Positions 5,738 to 6,338 of a stretch of DNA of 6,338 bases are shown piece by piece (positions within the stretch are counted from its first letter, which is position 1; each line of letters opens with the position of its first letter). The position numbers and the translations under genes are program-made. This DNA comes from Prevotella sp. (GTDB lineage: Bacteria > Bacteroidota > Bacteroidia > Bacteroidales > Dysgonomonadaceae), in NCBI GenBank assembly GCA_031260865.1, contig JAISKQ010000275.1, positions 1-6,338 of the forward strand, given 5' to 3'. The notes under the pieces were generated by a model. It did no database searches and was not told the origin of the DNA. It saw only the letters and a program-made list of their open reading frames with translations.

Positions 5738-6338
5738 ATGAATAAAATTATCGATAAAGAGTATTTCTCTGAAAATGTAGTCCGGTTTGAGGTTGAAGCG
5801 CCTCTGATCGCCAAAAGCCGTAAGGCGGGACATTTTGTTATTGTGCGGGTAGGTGAAAAAGGCGAGCGTATTCCGTTAACCATCGCGGCGTCTGACCTGG
5901 ACAAAGGAACTATCACCATTGTTATACAGGCTGTTGGAGCCTCTTCAAAAAAAATATGCGACTTGAATGTCGGCGATTATTTCACCGATGTTGTGGGACC
6001 GCTTGGACAGGCGACGCATATCGAAAACTATGGAACGGTCGTCTGTGCCGGAGGAGGAGTCGGTATCGCCCCAATGCTCCCGATTATCGAAGCGATGAAA
6101 AAAGCGGGCAATAGAGTTATTTCGGTCTTAGCCGCGCGTACAAAAGACCTTATTATACTGGAAAAACAAGTCGCCGAATATTCCGATGAAGTGATTGTGG
6201 TGACCGACGACGGTTCTTACGGACAGAAAGGACTGATCACAAACGGAATAGAAACGGTTATCAACCGCGAAAAAGTGGACTTATGCGTCACTATCGGTCC
6301 TGCCATCATGATGAAATTCGTTTCATTATTAACCCGAA
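5738..6338 (+). CDS. FAD/NAD-binding electron-transfer subunit (SudB/NfnA/PyrK-like), 5' part
   Basis: The frame is open from the ATG at 5738 to the right edge, giving 200 complete residues of a gene that continues outside. It is a ferredoxin-reductase-type protein. The N-terminal beta-barrel (about 1-95) carries RIPLTIAASD (44-53), the place of the FAD-binding RxYS/T motif. The Rossmann half starts with VVCAGGGVGIAPMLPI (101-116), the pyridine-nucleotide site, and contains VVTDDGSYGQKG (154-165). This combination is typical of 'sulfide/dihydroorotate dehydrogenase-like FAD/NAD-binding' proteins, the small subunit paired with a GltD/GltA-like partner in NADH-dependent ferredoxin:NADP oxidoreductase (Nfn). 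PyrK of dihydroorotate dehydrogenase B is the main alternative. The [2Fe-2S] cysteine cluster and the next gene, which would decide, lie beyond the window. It is 29 bases after ybeY with no exact promoter box between and is probably co-transcribed. Confidence 0.88.
   Translation, partial: MNKIIDKEYFSENVVRFEVEAPLIAKSRKAGHFVIVRVGEKGERIPLTIAASDLDKGTITIVIQAVGASSKKICDLNVGDYFTDVVGPLGQATHIENYGTVVCAGGGVGIAPMLPIIEAMKKAGNRVISVLAARTKDLIILEKQVAEYSDEVIVVTDDGSYGQKGLITNGIETVINREKVDLCVTIGPAIMMKFVSLLTR

Overview
The window reads as chromosomal DNA of a Bacteroidota bacterium, most likely order Bacteroidales. Three intergenic regions carry the TAnnTTTG box typical of the Bacteroidota primary sigma factor. Starts have A/T-rich leaders rather than clear Shine-Dalgarno sequences. 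The gene set also fits: a secreted protein with a carboxypeptidase-regulatory-like domain, a DUF3788-like protein, a lipoprotein, and polyamine genes of the agmatine deiminase / N-carbamoylputrescine amidase type. A genus cannot be named from this sequence alone.

Layout. Positions 1-263 hold the 3' end of a pgeF/yfiH-type gene. A promoter box at 278-285 precedes a plus-strand cluster: agmatine deiminase (aguA, 309-1349), an unrecognised 74-residue protein (1440-1664), and N-carbamoylputrescine amidase (aguB, 1668-2543). Together the two enzymes convert agmatine to putrescine. A predicted lipoprotein with a Cys/His arrangement suggestive of a papain/NlpC-like fold follows at 2588-3316, perhaps by readthrough. 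A second promoter box (3386-3393) drives a DUF3788-like gene, 3418-3882. Its 3' end overlaps by 8 bp the end of the only clear minus-strand gene (3875-5104), a secreted protein with a carboxypeptidase-regulatory-like domain and a hydrophobic C-terminus. A 172-bp A/T-rich divergent region (5105-5276) contains a third promoter box, leading into ybeY (5277-5708). Twenty-nine bases later comes a flavin/NAD-binding oxidoreductase subunit (5738 onward) that runs off the right edge.

The window is mostly housekeeping and core metabolic genes packed tightly; the longest gene-free stretch is 172 bp. I see no mobile element, CRISPR array, tRNA or rRNA, toxin-antitoxin pair or phage gene, and no convincing new multi-gene system. 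The points most worth a second look are the small unknown protein between aguA and aguB, the Cys/His lipoprotein behind it, and the overlapping convergent gene ends.
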